Of a stretch of 64,000 nt of DNA, positions 16,349 to 25,160 are shown in pieces. The stretch is from positions 62,001-126,000 of the forward strand of contig CAVUAD010000007.1 in NCBI GenBank assembly GCA_963739355.1, in the 5' to 3' direction. Source of the DNA: JAWVFM01 sp963739355. Lineage in GTDB: Bacteria; Actinomycetota; Thermoleophilia; Solirubrobacterales; 70-9. Made by a program: the position numbers and the translations under genes. The notes under the pieces are model-generated. The model searched no databases. It worked only from the letters and a program-made list of their open reading frames with translations, and was not told the origin of the DNA. The number at the start of each line of letters is the position of its first letter. The first letter of the stretch is position 1.

Positions 16349-18168
16349 GGCGCATCGTGCTGACACTCGGAGTCCTGCTGGCCGCCCTCACGTGGTGGCT
16401 CACGAGCCTCGCCGGCGCCGACGACTCCCACACCTACGACATCGAGATGTACAACGCGTTCGGGCTGGTCAACGGCTCGGACGTCCGGGTCGGCGGGGTC
16501 AACGCCGGCTCGGTGACCGACCTCAACATCGACGCGAAGAAGCGCGCGGTCGTGACCGTGGAGCTGACCGGCCCGCTGGCCGTCCTGGGCAAGGGCACGA
16601 CCTGCTCCTCGGAGCCGCAGTCGCTCATCGCCGAGTACTTCATCGACTGCGCGCCCAAGGGTCCGCCGCTCGCGGACGGCGGGGAGATCCCGGCAAGCCA
16701 CGTCACGCAGACCGTCCAGCCCGACCTCGTCCTCAACTCGCTGCGCACGTCCTATCGCGACCGCCTGGGCATGATCATCGACGAGTTCGGAACCGCGCTG
16801 GCGGGCAACGCCAACGAACTGAACCAGGCGATCCGCCTCGGGTCGCCCGCGCTCCTCCAGCTCCGCAGGGTCCTGGACATCCTCGCCAAGCAGAACACGA
16901 CGCTGCGGGACATCAACGTCAACGCGGACCGCATCTTCACGCAGCTGGACCGCAACAAGGCGAACGTGGTGCGGTTCATCCAGGAGGCGCGGGACACCGC
17001 GGCGGCATCGGCGGCGCGGCGCGACGACCTGTCCGCGGACTTCGACCGCCTTGACAACTTCCTCCACGAGCTCGGTCCCACCTCCGACCAGCTGGCCGCG
17101 ACCGCGCGCGCCTCGACGCCGCTCCTGCGTGACCTCGGCGCGGCGGCGCCGCAGCTCAACAGGCTCGCGCTGAGGCTCCCCGCGTTCGACAGCGCCACGC
17201 AGACGTCGCTCGTCGGCCTCGGCAAGGCGGCGATCACCGGCCGCCAGGCGCTCACGCAGGGTCGCGACGAGATCCAGGCGCTCCGCGCCGCCTCCCAGAA
17301 CGCGCGGCCCGTGGCCGACACGCTGAACAAGTTCCTGCTCGACATCGACTCCCCCAAGCGCTCCGTTGACGTCGACCAGCGCGCCGCGAAGACCTGCAAC
17401 AACAAGTCGAAGTCCTGCTACGCGACCGGGCGCAAGGCGCCGACCGGCTTCACCGGCATGGAGGGCCTCCTCAACTACGCCTACTACCAGGCGGGCGCGC
17501 TCAACTCCTTCGACGACGTCGGCCACCTCCTGCACTTCACCCTCTACGACGTCCAGACGGGCCCGTGCGGGAACTTCTCAACCGGCCACGACGCGACCAC
17601 GGGCGCCCCGGGCGTGCCGAAGAAGGGGGGCGGGACCACCACCAACTTCAACAACACCGCCCCCTGCGTGTCGTGGCTCGGCCCGAACCAGCCCGGGATC
17701 AACCAGAACCTCGGCCTCGCGCCCTACGACAAGTCCGTCTGCGCGGACGGGATCAGCCCGAACAACGCAGCCGTCCGCGCGATCTGCGACCCCAACGGCA
17801 AGACCAAGGCCACCACGCCCTCGGTGGGCAACAAGGCCCCCGCCGGCGCTGGGGCGCGCGGCAGCTCGGCACCGGGCTCCTCCCCTGCCACGCAGGGCGG
17901 CGGCGGCCGGCCCTCGGGCTCGCAGCCTGAAGCCGGCTCCGGCTCCGGCTCCGGATCGGGCTCGGCCGGCAGCGGCACCCTCCCGGACACCGGCAGCACG
18001 CTCCAGCACCTCCGCGACATCCTCGGCCTGCCCGCCGGCGCTCCGCTGCGCGGCGCCGGCGAGGGCGTGAAGCACCTGCGCCAGCAGGCCCAGCGGGCCG
18101 CCTCGGGCGCGGTGCGGAACCAGAACCAGGCGGCGAACGACCTCCTCAACTTCATCTTCGGGCCATAG
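16345..18168 (+). CDS. MCE family protein 2
   Basis: The ATG overlaps the previous stop (ATGA), indicating coupled translation. There is a single N-terminal hydrophobic segment (about residues 4-22), an MCE domain (YDIEMYNAFGLVNGSDVRVG, GGVNAGSVTDL), then a long alpha-helical region (about 110-330). The C-terminal part of about 250 residues has paired cysteines (KTCNNKSKSCYATG) and a Gly/Ser/Pro-rich linker around 17920-17970. The disordered tail is longer than in the neighbours and may contact the cell wall. At 607 residues it is the largest of the six. It is expected to be one subunit of a hetero-hexameric lipid-transfer tube. Confidence 0.88.
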   Translation: MRRIVLTLGVLLAALTWWLTSLAGADDSHTYDIEMYNAFGLVNGSDVRVGGVNAGSVTDLNIDAKKRAVVTVELTGPLAVLGKGTTCSSEPQSLIAEYFIDCAPKGPPLADGGEIPASHVTQTVQPDLVLNSLRTSYRDRLGMIIDEFGTALAGNANELNQAIRLGSPALLQLRRVLDILAKQNTTLRDINVNADRIFTQLDRNKANVVRFIQEARDTAAASAARRDDLSADFDRLDNFLHELGPTSDQLAATARASTPLLRDLGAAAPQLNRLALRLPAFDSATQTSLVGLGKAAITGRQALTQGRDEIQALRAASQNARPVADTLNKFLLDIDSPKRSVDVDQRAAKTCNNKSKSCYATGRKAPTGFTGMEGLLNYAYYQAGALNSFDDVGHLLHFTLYDVQTGPCGNFSTGHDATTGAPGVPKKGGGTTTNFNNTAPCVSWLGPNQPGINQNLGLAPYDKSVCADGISPNNAAVRAICDPNGKTKATTPSVGNKAPAGAGARGSSAPGSSPATQGGGGRPSGSQPEAGSGSGSGSGSAGSGTLPDTGSTLQHLRDILGLPAGAPLRGAGEGVKHLRQQAQRAASGAVRNQNQAANDLLNFIFGP

Positions 18169-18170
18169 CC

Positions 18171-19916
18171 ATGCGCCGTCAGTCCCCGCTACAAGCCTTC
18201 GCATCCTCGCCGACCATGGTTGGCGCGATCACGACGCTGGTGGTCGTGGTCGCCGTGTTCCTCGCCTACAACGCCAACAACGGCCTCCCCTTCGTCCCCG
18301 TCTACCGCGTGTCGGTCGACATCCCCAACGGGGCGCGCGTTCACGACGCGAACGAGGTGCGCGTCGGCGGAACGCGGGTCGGCGTGGTCGAGTCCATCGA
18401 CCCGATCCGCACGACCCCGGCCGGCCAGCTGGCGCAGACCGACGTGAGCGACACGTCCGGCTCGGGCAGCGGCAACACTTGCTGCGTCGCCGCCAAGCTC
18501 AACCTCAAGCTCGACAAGACCGTGGAGCCCCTGCCCGAGGACTCGATCTTCAGGGTCCGCTACAAGTCGGCCTTCGGCCTCAAGTACATCGAGATCGTCC
18601 GTGGGGAGAGCCCCAAGACGGCTCCGGACGGCTACACGTTCGACGGTCTCGACGACGGCACGGGCAGCAACGCCTGTCCGCTTCCCGTCGACCAGCAGAC
18701 CTTCTACGCCAGCGAGCCGGCGACGTCGAAGAACGGCTGCTTCCAGCCGCAGACGGAGTTCGACGCGATCTCCGACACCTTCGACCAGAAGACCCGCAGG
18801 GCCGGGCAGCAGGACCTCGTCGGCTTCGGCACAGCCTTCGCCGCGCGCGGCGCGTCGCTGAACGAGGCGATCGACCGGCTCGCCCCGCTGTTCCGCAACC
18901 TGAAGCCCGTCGCGGAGAACCTGGCAGCGCCGGGCACGCAGCTCGCGCGGTTCATCTCGGCCTCCGGCCAGATCTCGTCGATCGTCGCCCCGGTCGCCGT
19001 GCAGCAGTCGCAGCTGTTCACGAACGGCGCCAACGTCTTCGCGGCGATCTCCGCCGACCCGCAGGCGCTCGAGGACTCGATCTCCACGGCCCGACCGCTC
19101 CTCGAGCAGGGACCCGCCATCCTCGCCCGTCAGCGGCCCTTCCTCGCGGACTTCGCCGAGCTCGCGACCCGGCTGCGCCCGGGGGTCCAGCAGCTGCGGG
19201 TCGCGCTGCCGGATCTGCTCGGCGCGATCCACGTCGGCACGCCCACCCTCAAGCGCACGCCGCCCATCAACGCCAAGCTCGGCAACGTCTTCACGGCGCT
19301 CAAGGAGCTGGTCCAGCAGCCCTCCACGAAGATCTCGCTGCAGCGGCTGAAGGAGACGTTCGACACGGCGAAGCCGCTCGCCAACTGGGTCGTGCCGTCG
19401 CAGACCGAGTGCAACTACTGGAACTACTTCTTCACGCTGCTGCCCAACGGGTTGTCCGACCGCGACCACACGGGCTTCAGCTTCCGCCAGAGCGCCCTGG
19501 GCGCGCCGCTTGGCGAGGGCAAGGTCATCCTGGGGTCCTCTGAGCTCCCGCAGCCGGGCCAGGCGCAGTCGGGTCTCGCCGGCTACTCCGGGATCCAGTC
19601 AAACGGCATCCTCGGCACCGCCTCGTCGGACCCCGGCAAGTTCGCGCCCTTCTCCTCGCCGATCCTCCAGGGCCACCCGTACGGACCGACCGGCCAGCCG
19701 TTCAGCCGCGACGCCCGCGGCGGCGCCACGCCGGACTGCCAGCCCGGCCAGTCGGGCTACTTCTACGGCCAGGACCCGCTCCCGGGCCAGGCCAAGAACA
19801 ACCCGGCCGAGGGCAACCCGGACATCCCGGGCAGCCGGGGGGTCACCAACGCGTTCTGGCTGCAGAACGGCAAGCGGATCCAGAAGGACACCCGAATCCC
19901 CTCCCACCTGCCATGA
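18171..19916 (+). CDS. MCE family protein 3
   Basis: It begins two bases after the previous stop. A membrane helix (about residues 16-36) leads into an MCE domain (VSVDIPNGARVHDANEVRVG, GGTRVGVVESI) that has an insertion of about 30 residues with a Gly/Ser loop and a Cys pair (GNTCCVAAK). The helical domain follows, and then a C-terminal section rich in Gly, Pro and Asn. The FGLKYIEIVRGES strand corresponds to the hydrophobic lip of MCE rings. At 581 residues it is within the Mce range. Its stop overlaps the next ATG by four bases. Confidence 0.88.
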   Translation: MRRQSPLQAFASSPTMVGAITTLVVVVAVFLAYNANNGLPFVPVYRVSVDIPNGARVHDANEVRVGGTRVGVVESIDPIRTTPAGQLAQTDVSDTSGSGSGNTCCVAAKLNLKLDKTVEPLPEDSIFRVRYKSAFGLKYIEIVRGESPKTAPDGYTFDGLDDGTGSNACPLPVDQQTFYASEPATSKNGCFQPQTEFDAISDTFDQKTRRAGQQDLVGFGTAFAARGASLNEAIDRLAPLFRNLKPVAENLAAPGTQLARFISASGQISSIVAPVAVQQSQLFTNGANVFAAISADPQALEDSISTARPLLEQGPAILARQRPFLADFAELATRLRPGVQQLRVALPDLLGAIHVGTPTLKRTPPINAKLGNVFTALKELVQQPSTKISLQRLKETFDTAKPLANWVVPSQTECNYWNYFFTLLPNGLSDRDHTGFSFRQSALGAPLGEGKVILGSSELPQPGQAQSGLAGYSGIQSNGILGTASSDPGKFAPFSSPILQGHPYGPTGQPFSRDARGGATPDCQPGQSGYFYGQDPLPGQAKNNPAEGNPDIPGSRGVTNAFWLQNGKRIQKDTRIPSHLP

Positions 19917-21532
19917 GAACGCGACGCGCACGCAAGAAGCTCCCGAACTGGGCGGTCGGCCTCGTCCTCGTGGTGGTCGTCGCCGCCGCGTCGTTCCTCG
20001 CCTACACGAAGAAGCTTCCGTGGTCCCACACGTTCACGGTCCACGCGGTCTTCACGACCTCCCAGAACGTCAACAAGAACTCGCCGGTGCGCATCGCCGG
20101 CGTCAACGTCGGCAAGGTCACCGGCATCGAGCACCTCACCTCGAGCGACCCGGGATACGCGGCGGCGACAAGCGATGCCAGCGGCAAGCCCAATGGCCAG
20201 CAGGCGACCGTCGTGGACATGGAGATCCAGGACGACGGCCTGCCGCTCCATTCCGACGCGACGATGAGCCTTCGCCCGCGCCTCTTCCTCGAGGGCAACC
20301 TCTTCATCGACCTCCACCCGGGAACGCCGGAGTCCGCGGACGTCAGCGACGGCTACACGTTCCCCGAGAGCCAGACCTCCGTCTCGGTCCAGCTCGACCA
20401 GGTGCTGACCACCCTGCAGTCGGACGTGCGGGCGAACCTGCAGATCTTCCTCCACCAGCTCGGCGACGCGTTCATCAAGTACCACGGTGCAGAGGGGTTC
20501 CGCGAGCTGTACGCAAGCTCTGGCCCCGCGTTCAAGAACGCCTCCCTGGTCAACGCCGCGCTGCTCGGCACGCAGACGCACGACCTCTCGAACCTCGTCA
20601 AGGACCTCGACTCGACGGTCGCCGCGCTCGATCACAACGAGGCCGCCCTCAAGGGCCTCGTCACCAACTTCCGGGTCGTCACCGGCTCGTTCGCCGCTCA
20701 GGACACCGCCCTCGCCAAGGGTGTCTCGGAGCTGCCCGGCTTGCTTGACGCGGCGAAGCCCGCGCTCACCGCGCTGAACCGCTCCTTCCCGCCCGTGCGC
20801 GCGTTCGCCGTGGAGGCGCTGCCGGGCGTGCGCTCCACTCCGTCCACGCTCGACGCCGCAACGCCGCTGCTCCACCAGCTCCGCGAGCTGATGTCGAAGT
20901 CCGAGCTCCGCGGCCTCACGCACGACCTGCGCCCGGCGATTCCGGACCTGACGCAGCTCACGAGGCGGACCATCCCGTTCCTCCACCAGACCCGGGCGCT
21001 CTCGAGCTGCTTCAACCAGGTGATCATCCCGTGGTCGAACTCCCACGTCACCGATCCCGACTTCCCGACGCCGAAGATCTACCAGGAGACCGCCTACGGA
21101 CTCGAGGGGATCGCCGGCGAGAGCCGCACCGGGGACGCCAACGGCCAGTACGTCCGGGTCGAGGGCGCGAGCGGCCCCGACGCCGTGCAGACGACGGACT
21201 CCGAGACGGGCAACGCGCTCTTCGGGCTGGACACCCCGCTGGGCCTGAACGGCGGCCGGCCCGCGGTCTCCTCGTCCGAGAAGCCCCCGTACCGGCCGGA
21301 CGTCCCGTGCGAGACGCAGGAGCCGCCCAACCTCAACTCGGGCGGGATCTCCTCCGGACCCAATCCCGCGAAGTCGAGCACGCCGACGGCGACCGCGGCC
21401 GACAAGCAGCTGATGTCGATGGCCTCCAAGGCCGCGAGCCTCCAGAAGGACGGCAAGAACGGCGCGGTCAACAAGCTCGTCGCCAACGCGTTCTCCTCCT
21501 GGGAGAAGCAGACGAAGAAGGCGGGCGGCTGA
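19913..21532 (+). CDS. MCE family protein 4
   Basis: The ATG overlaps the previous stop (ATGA). After a basic start (MRTRRARKKLPNW) comes a membrane helix (about 13-30) and an MCE domain (FTVHAVFTTSQNVNKNSPVR, AGVNVGKVTGIEHL) with a 20-residue insertion before the conserved RPRLFLEGNLFIDLHPGT strand. A helical region with several DLDSTVAALDHNEAALKGL-like segments follows, as expected for the tube-forming needle of Mce proteins. The C-terminal tail is Pro/Ser rich. Length is 539 residues. Confidence 0.88.
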   Translation: MRTRRARKKLPNWAVGLVLVVVVAAASFLAYTKKLPWSHTFTVHAVFTTSQNVNKNSPVRIAGVNVGKVTGIEHLTSSDPGYAAATSDASGKPNGQQATVVDMEIQDDGLPLHSDATMSLRPRLFLEGNLFIDLHPGTPESADVSDGYTFPESQTSVSVQLDQVLTTLQSDVRANLQIFLHQLGDAFIKYHGAEGFRELYASSGPAFKNASLVNAALLGTQTHDLSNLVKDLDSTVAALDHNEAALKGLVTNFRVVTGSFAAQDTALAKGVSELPGLLDAAKPALTALNRSFPPVRAFAVEALPGVRSTPSTLDAATPLLHQLRELMSKSELRGLTHDLRPAIPDLTQLTRRTIPFLHQTRALSSCFNQVIIPWSNSHVTDPDFPTPKIYQETAYGLEGIAGESRTGDANGQYVRVEGASGPDAVQTTDSETGNALFGLDTPLGLNGGRPAVSSSEKPPYRPDVPCETQEPPNLNSGGISSGPNPAKSSTPTATAADKQLMSMASKAASLQKDGKNGAVNKLVANAFSSWEKQTKKAGG

Positions 21533-22848
21533 TGGCGGTCGCGATTCGCAAGAACCTCCGCAACTTCGTGGCGATCGTGGTGCTCCTGATCGTCGCGATC
21601 CTGACGAGCTACGTCATCCTGCAGCACCAGCGCCTGCGGATCCCGATCCTGGAGTCCAAGCCGTTCGAGCTGAAGGCGGACTTCCAGACTGCGCAGGCGG
21701 TCGTGCCCGGCCAGGGGCAGACGATTCAGGTGGCCGGCGTGCCGATCGGCGATGTCGAGGACGTCCAGCTCGTCAACGGGACGGCGCAGGTGACGTTCGG
21801 CATCGAGACCAAGTACCTGCCGGTCTACAAGAACGCGACGCTCCTCCTGCGCCCCCGGACCGGCCTGGACGACATGTTCTTCCAGCTCGACCCGGGGACC
21901 AAGAGCGCCGGCGAGATGCCCGAGGGCGGGACGATCCCGGTGGCCAACACCGCGCCCGACGTCAACCTCGACGAGGTCCTCTCCGAGCTCGACGGTGACA
22001 CGCGCGCGTACCTGCGGATCCTGCTCGTCGGCGGCGGTCAGGGGCTCAAGGGGCAGTCGAAGGCTCTCGGCAAGCTCCTCGGCAGCGTCGGCCCGCTGAA
22101 TCACGACGTCGCGCGCGTCTCCAAGCTCGTCGCCCAGCGCCGTCAGAACCTCGCCGACCTCGTGCACAACCTCGGCGACCTCACGAAGGAGGTCGGCAAG
22201 CACTCGGGCGACGTCAACCAGCTGGTCACCGAGTCGAACTCGGCGCTCTCCGCAATCGCCGTCCAGGACCCGGACGTCCAGCGCGCCGTAGCCGACCTTC
22301 CGGGCGCGGTCTCCAAGCTCCACAACGCCCTCGACGCGACGACGCCGTTCGCCAACGCGCTCGGGTCCTCGTTCAACGACCTGCGGCCGTTCGCGCGCAA
22401 CCTGCCGGGCCTTAACTCCTCGCTCACCGAGCTCTCGAACACCGCCACCCCGATCATCAAGAACAGGATCCGCCCGCTGGTGCGCGCCGCGCGTCCCGAC
22501 ATCCCGCCGCTGCGCGGCGCCGCCAACAAGCTCTCCAGCGCCACGCCCAAGCTGACCGGCGTCGCCCACGAGATCAACCGTCTCGGGAACATGGCGGCCT
22601 ACAACCCGAAGGGTGCGAACCCTCCGGGCAGCCCGGGGCGCGACGAGGGCTACCTCTACTGGGTCGCCTGGCTCGGGCACAACGGCAACCTGGTGTTCGA
22701 CTCCCAGGACGCGAACGGCCTCTTCCGGCGCATCTACCTCACGGCGAGCTGCGCCGACATCCAGAACCTCCTGTCAAGCAACCCCCTTGCGGGCGCCATC
22801 AGCGGGCTCGACCGGCTGACCGGTCTCGGCGACCCGTGTCACCTGTGA
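21532..22848 (+). CDS. MCE family protein 5
   Basis: The ATG shares a base with the previous stop (TGATG). The shortest of the six at 438 residues, it has a membrane helix (about residues 11-29), an MCE domain (FELKADFQTAQAVVPGQGQT, VAGVPIGDVEDVQL), the strand RPRTGLDDMFFQLDPGT and a helical region. Unlike mycobacterial MceE (LprK type), no lipobox cysteine is seen in the leader, so a lipoprotein subunit is not apparent here. The C-terminal tail is short. Confidence 0.88.
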   Translation: MAVAIRKNLRNFVAIVVLLIVAILTSYVILQHQRLRIPILESKPFELKADFQTAQAVVPGQGQTIQVAGVPIGDVEDVQLVNGTAQVTFGIETKYLPVYKNATLLLRPRTGLDDMFFQLDPGTKSAGEMPEGGTIPVANTAPDVNLDEVLSELDGDTRAYLRILLVGGGQGLKGQSKALGKLLGSVGPLNHDVARVSKLVAQRRQNLADLVHNLGDLTKEVGKHSGDVNQLVTESNSALSAIAVQDPDVQRAVADLPGAVSKLHNALDATTPFANALGSSFNDLRPFARNLPGLNSSLTELSNTATPIIKNRIRPLVRAARPDIPPLRGAANKLSSATPKLTGVAHEINRLGNMAAYNPKGANPPGSPGRDEGYLYWVAWLGHNGNLVFDSQDANGLFRRIYLTASCADIQNLLSSNPLAGAISGLDRLTGLGDPCHL

Positions 22849-22855
22849 TCGACTG

Positions 22856-24448
22856 ATGCAGAAGCAGGCACCCTCACTCGGCCGGATCCTCATCGCCATC
22901 GGCTTCACGCTGTCGTGCTTCGGCCTGATCCTCTTCCTGTGGGTCGCCTTCGGCGGCCCGATCCCGCTGCAGCCGGAGGGCTACAAGTTCACGGCGTACT
23001 TCCCCGAGGCGACCAACCTCGCGCAGGAGTCCGACGTGCGGATCGGCGGCGTCTCCGTCGGCAAGGTCAAGTCGGTCTCGCTGGCGCCGACCGAGGATCG
23101 GGTCGACGGCAAGGACACCACCCAGGCCGAGATCGAGATCGACCCGCAGTACGCGCCGATCTCGAATGACGCCCGGGCGATCCTGCGCCAGAAGACCCTG
23201 CTCGGCGAGACCTACATCGAGCTGACCTCGGGCACCAACCCGAACGGCAACCCGGCCCCGGTGTCGCTCGGCGCCGCCTCGAACGCTTCCGACACGCAGG
23301 CCAAGAACCTCGAGGCGATCCCGGAGGGCGGAACCCTCGGCGTCCAGCGAACCCAGCAGGCAACCCAGATCGACGAGATCTTCAACGCCCTGGACGAGCA
23401 GACGCGCACGGCGTTCCAGGACTGGTTGCAGAACTCGGCGGTCGCCATCAAGGGCCGCGGGCTCGACCTGAACGACGCCCTCGGCAACCTCGGGCCGTTC
23501 GCGTCGGACACCTCGAACATCCTCGAAGTCCTGCACCGCCAGCAGCAGGCCGTGACCGGGCTCGTGCGCGACACCGGGACGGTCTTCAACGCGCTTTCGG
23601 CACGCGACCACGAGCTGGCGGGGGCGATCACCGGCTCGAACGACGTCTTCAACGCGATCCAGTCGCAGGACGCGGCGCTGCGCCAGACGTTCCAGATCCT
23701 GCCGACGTTCCAGCACGAGAGCCTCCTGACCCTGCAGCGGCTCGACCGCTTCCGGGCGAACACGGATCCGCTGGTCAAGAAGCTCCTCCCGGTTGCCAAC
23801 GACATCTCGCCGACGCTGCACTCCGTGCGCCAGCTCTCGCCGCCGCTGAAGCACCTGTTCGTCGACCTGAACCCGCTGATCGACGCCGCCAAGCGGGGCC
23901 TGCCGGCGACGTCGAGCTTCCTCACCAAGCTCCGCCCGACCCTCAACGCCCTCGACCCGTTCCTCGCGAACCTCAACCCCGTCGTCAACTTCCTCGACGC
24001 CTACAAGAAGGACATCACCAACTTCATCTCCAACCCCGAGACGGGCTTCTCGGTCCTGAAGCGGGTCCCGGGGCAGCCGGCGCCGCGCTTCTCCCTGCGC
24101 GTCCTCAGCTACTTCAGCCCGGAGACGCTCTCGACCTTCGCGAGCCGCCTCAACACAAACCGCGGGGCCGCCTACTTCCCGCCGAACGGCATCATCGCGC
24201 AGGGTGCCGCGCACAAGGGCATCTTCCCCAACTGGGACTGCAAGAACCTCGACTACTCGGTCGGGACGCCGCCCTCGGGCCAGAACACGGACGAGAACCC
24301 GCTCGTCGCCGGCCAGCCGAACCCCTATGGCTCCAGCGTCAACGCCGGCCAGAAGACGAACAACGGGTTCGCGCCGTGCTTCGTCGAGAAGAAGTTCCCC
24401 TCGAAGTTCGGCGGCAAGGACTACCCGCAGATCACGCCCGAGCCCTAG
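22856..24448 (+). CDS. MCE family protein 6
   Basis: It starts 7 bp after the previous stop. A hydrophobic segment at about residues 11-34 contains one Cys (GFTLSCFGL), but the context is not a good lipobox. The MCE domain (FTAYFPEATNLAQESDVRIG, GGVSVGKVKSVSLA) includes the strand LLGETYIELTSGT, followed by an inserted Asn/Ser-rich loop, then helical repeats and a C-terminal globular tail with Cys residues. At 530 residues it resembles MceF-type subunits by position. Together these six would suffice for one hetero-hexamer. Confidence 0.88.
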   Translation: MQKQAPSLGRILIAIGFTLSCFGLILFLWVAFGGPIPLQPEGYKFTAYFPEATNLAQESDVRIGGVSVGKVKSVSLAPTEDRVDGKDTTQAEIEIDPQYAPISNDARAILRQKTLLGETYIELTSGTNPNGNPAPVSLGAASNASDTQAKNLEAIPEGGTLGVQRTQQATQIDEIFNALDEQTRTAFQDWLQNSAVAIKGRGLDLNDALGNLGPFASDTSNILEVLHRQQQAVTGLVRDTGTVFNALSARDHELAGAITGSNDVFNAIQSQDAALRQTFQILPTFQHESLLTLQRLDRFRANTDPLVKKLLPVANDISPTLHSVRQLSPPLKHLFVDLNPLIDAAKRGLPATSSFLTKLRPTLNALDPFLANLNPVVNFLDAYKKDITNFISNPETGFSVLKRVPGQPAPRFSLRVLSYFSPETLSTFASRLNTNRGAAYFPPNGIIAQGAAHKGIFPNWDCKNLDYSVGTPPSGQNTDENPLVAGQPNPYGSSVNAGQKTNNGFAPCFVEKKFPSKFGGKDYPQITPEP

Positions 24449-24467
24449 GCGCATTAGCATCGCGCCC

Positions 24468-25157
24468 GTGTCCTCGAAGGAAGACGCCGCCGCCTGGGCC
24501 GAGACCGTCCAGAGGATCGCCGCCAAGCGCGAGCTGGCCTACAACGCGGTCGGCGGGCTCAACCCGGTGGACGGCCCGGTTGCGCTCTGCCCCGGCGGCA
24601 CCAACCGCGTGGTCGGCCAGATCGAGCCCGAGTCCTGGGGGGCCGCGTGCGACGCCGACGAGCGCGAGGAGGGCGGGCTGTTCTCGAAGGCGGTGCTCCC
24701 CGGTGCGGTCATGGTCAAGGCACACATGCCCGACCTCGCGCAGGTCATGCCGGCCTTCGACGTCGAGTCGATCGAGAAGCGGCCCGACGAGCTCGTCATG
24801 CAGAAGGTCGCACGCAAGGTCGAGTTCGAGTCCATCAACTTCAACAAGCGCTTCCTAGCCACCGTGCCGAAGCAGTACGACCCCGTGGCGCTCCGCGAGC
24901 TCTTCTCGCCCGGCTTTCTCGACTGGGCCGCGAGCATCGACCACGAGGTCGACTTCGGCGTCCTCGAGAAGCAGATCTACTTCCACTGGACACTCCGCGA
25001 GCGCACCGCCGAGGACTACGACCAGGCCCTCAAGGCGGGGGCCGAGCTCTTCCGCCGCGTACGGAAGGAAATGGACGAATCAGGGATCCACACCTACCCG
25101 GCGGGCCCGTGGCACGCCGGCCTCGAGCCCTTCCCGGCCGACGTGGGCGCCGCCTAG
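24468..25157 (+). CDS. Hypothetical protein downstream of mce genes
   Basis: This 229-residue soluble protein (start GTG at 24468, MSSKEDAAAWAETVQRIAAK) follows the last MCE gene by 19 bp and is probably co-transcribed. A region around residues 120-190 reads FESINFNKRFLATVPKQYDP, then LRELFSPGFLDWAAS and a strand ending QIYFHW. The FES-x-x-FN-x-x-F pattern recalls DUF3137-type domains, but I cannot confirm this. There are no membrane segments. It may be a cytosolic partner of the lipid-transfer system; that is position-based inference. It converges with the AMP-ligase gene, with three bases between stops. Confidence 0.65.
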   Translation: MSSKEDAAAWAETVQRIAAKRELAYNAVGGLNPVDGPVALCPGGTNRVVGQIEPESWGAACDADEREEGGLFSKAVLPGAVMVKAHMPDLAQVMPAFDVESIEKRPDELVMQKVARKVEFESINFNKRFLATVPKQYDPVALRELFSPGFLDWAASIDHEVDFGVLEKQIYFHWTLRERTAEDYDQALKAGAELFRRVRKEMDESGIHTYPAGPWHAGLEPFPADVGAA

Positions 25158-25160
25158 CGC

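Noticed and set aside
17920..17975. GGCTCC-type DNA repeat
   Set aside because: It encodes a Gly/Ser linker in the second MCE protein and needs no special explanation.
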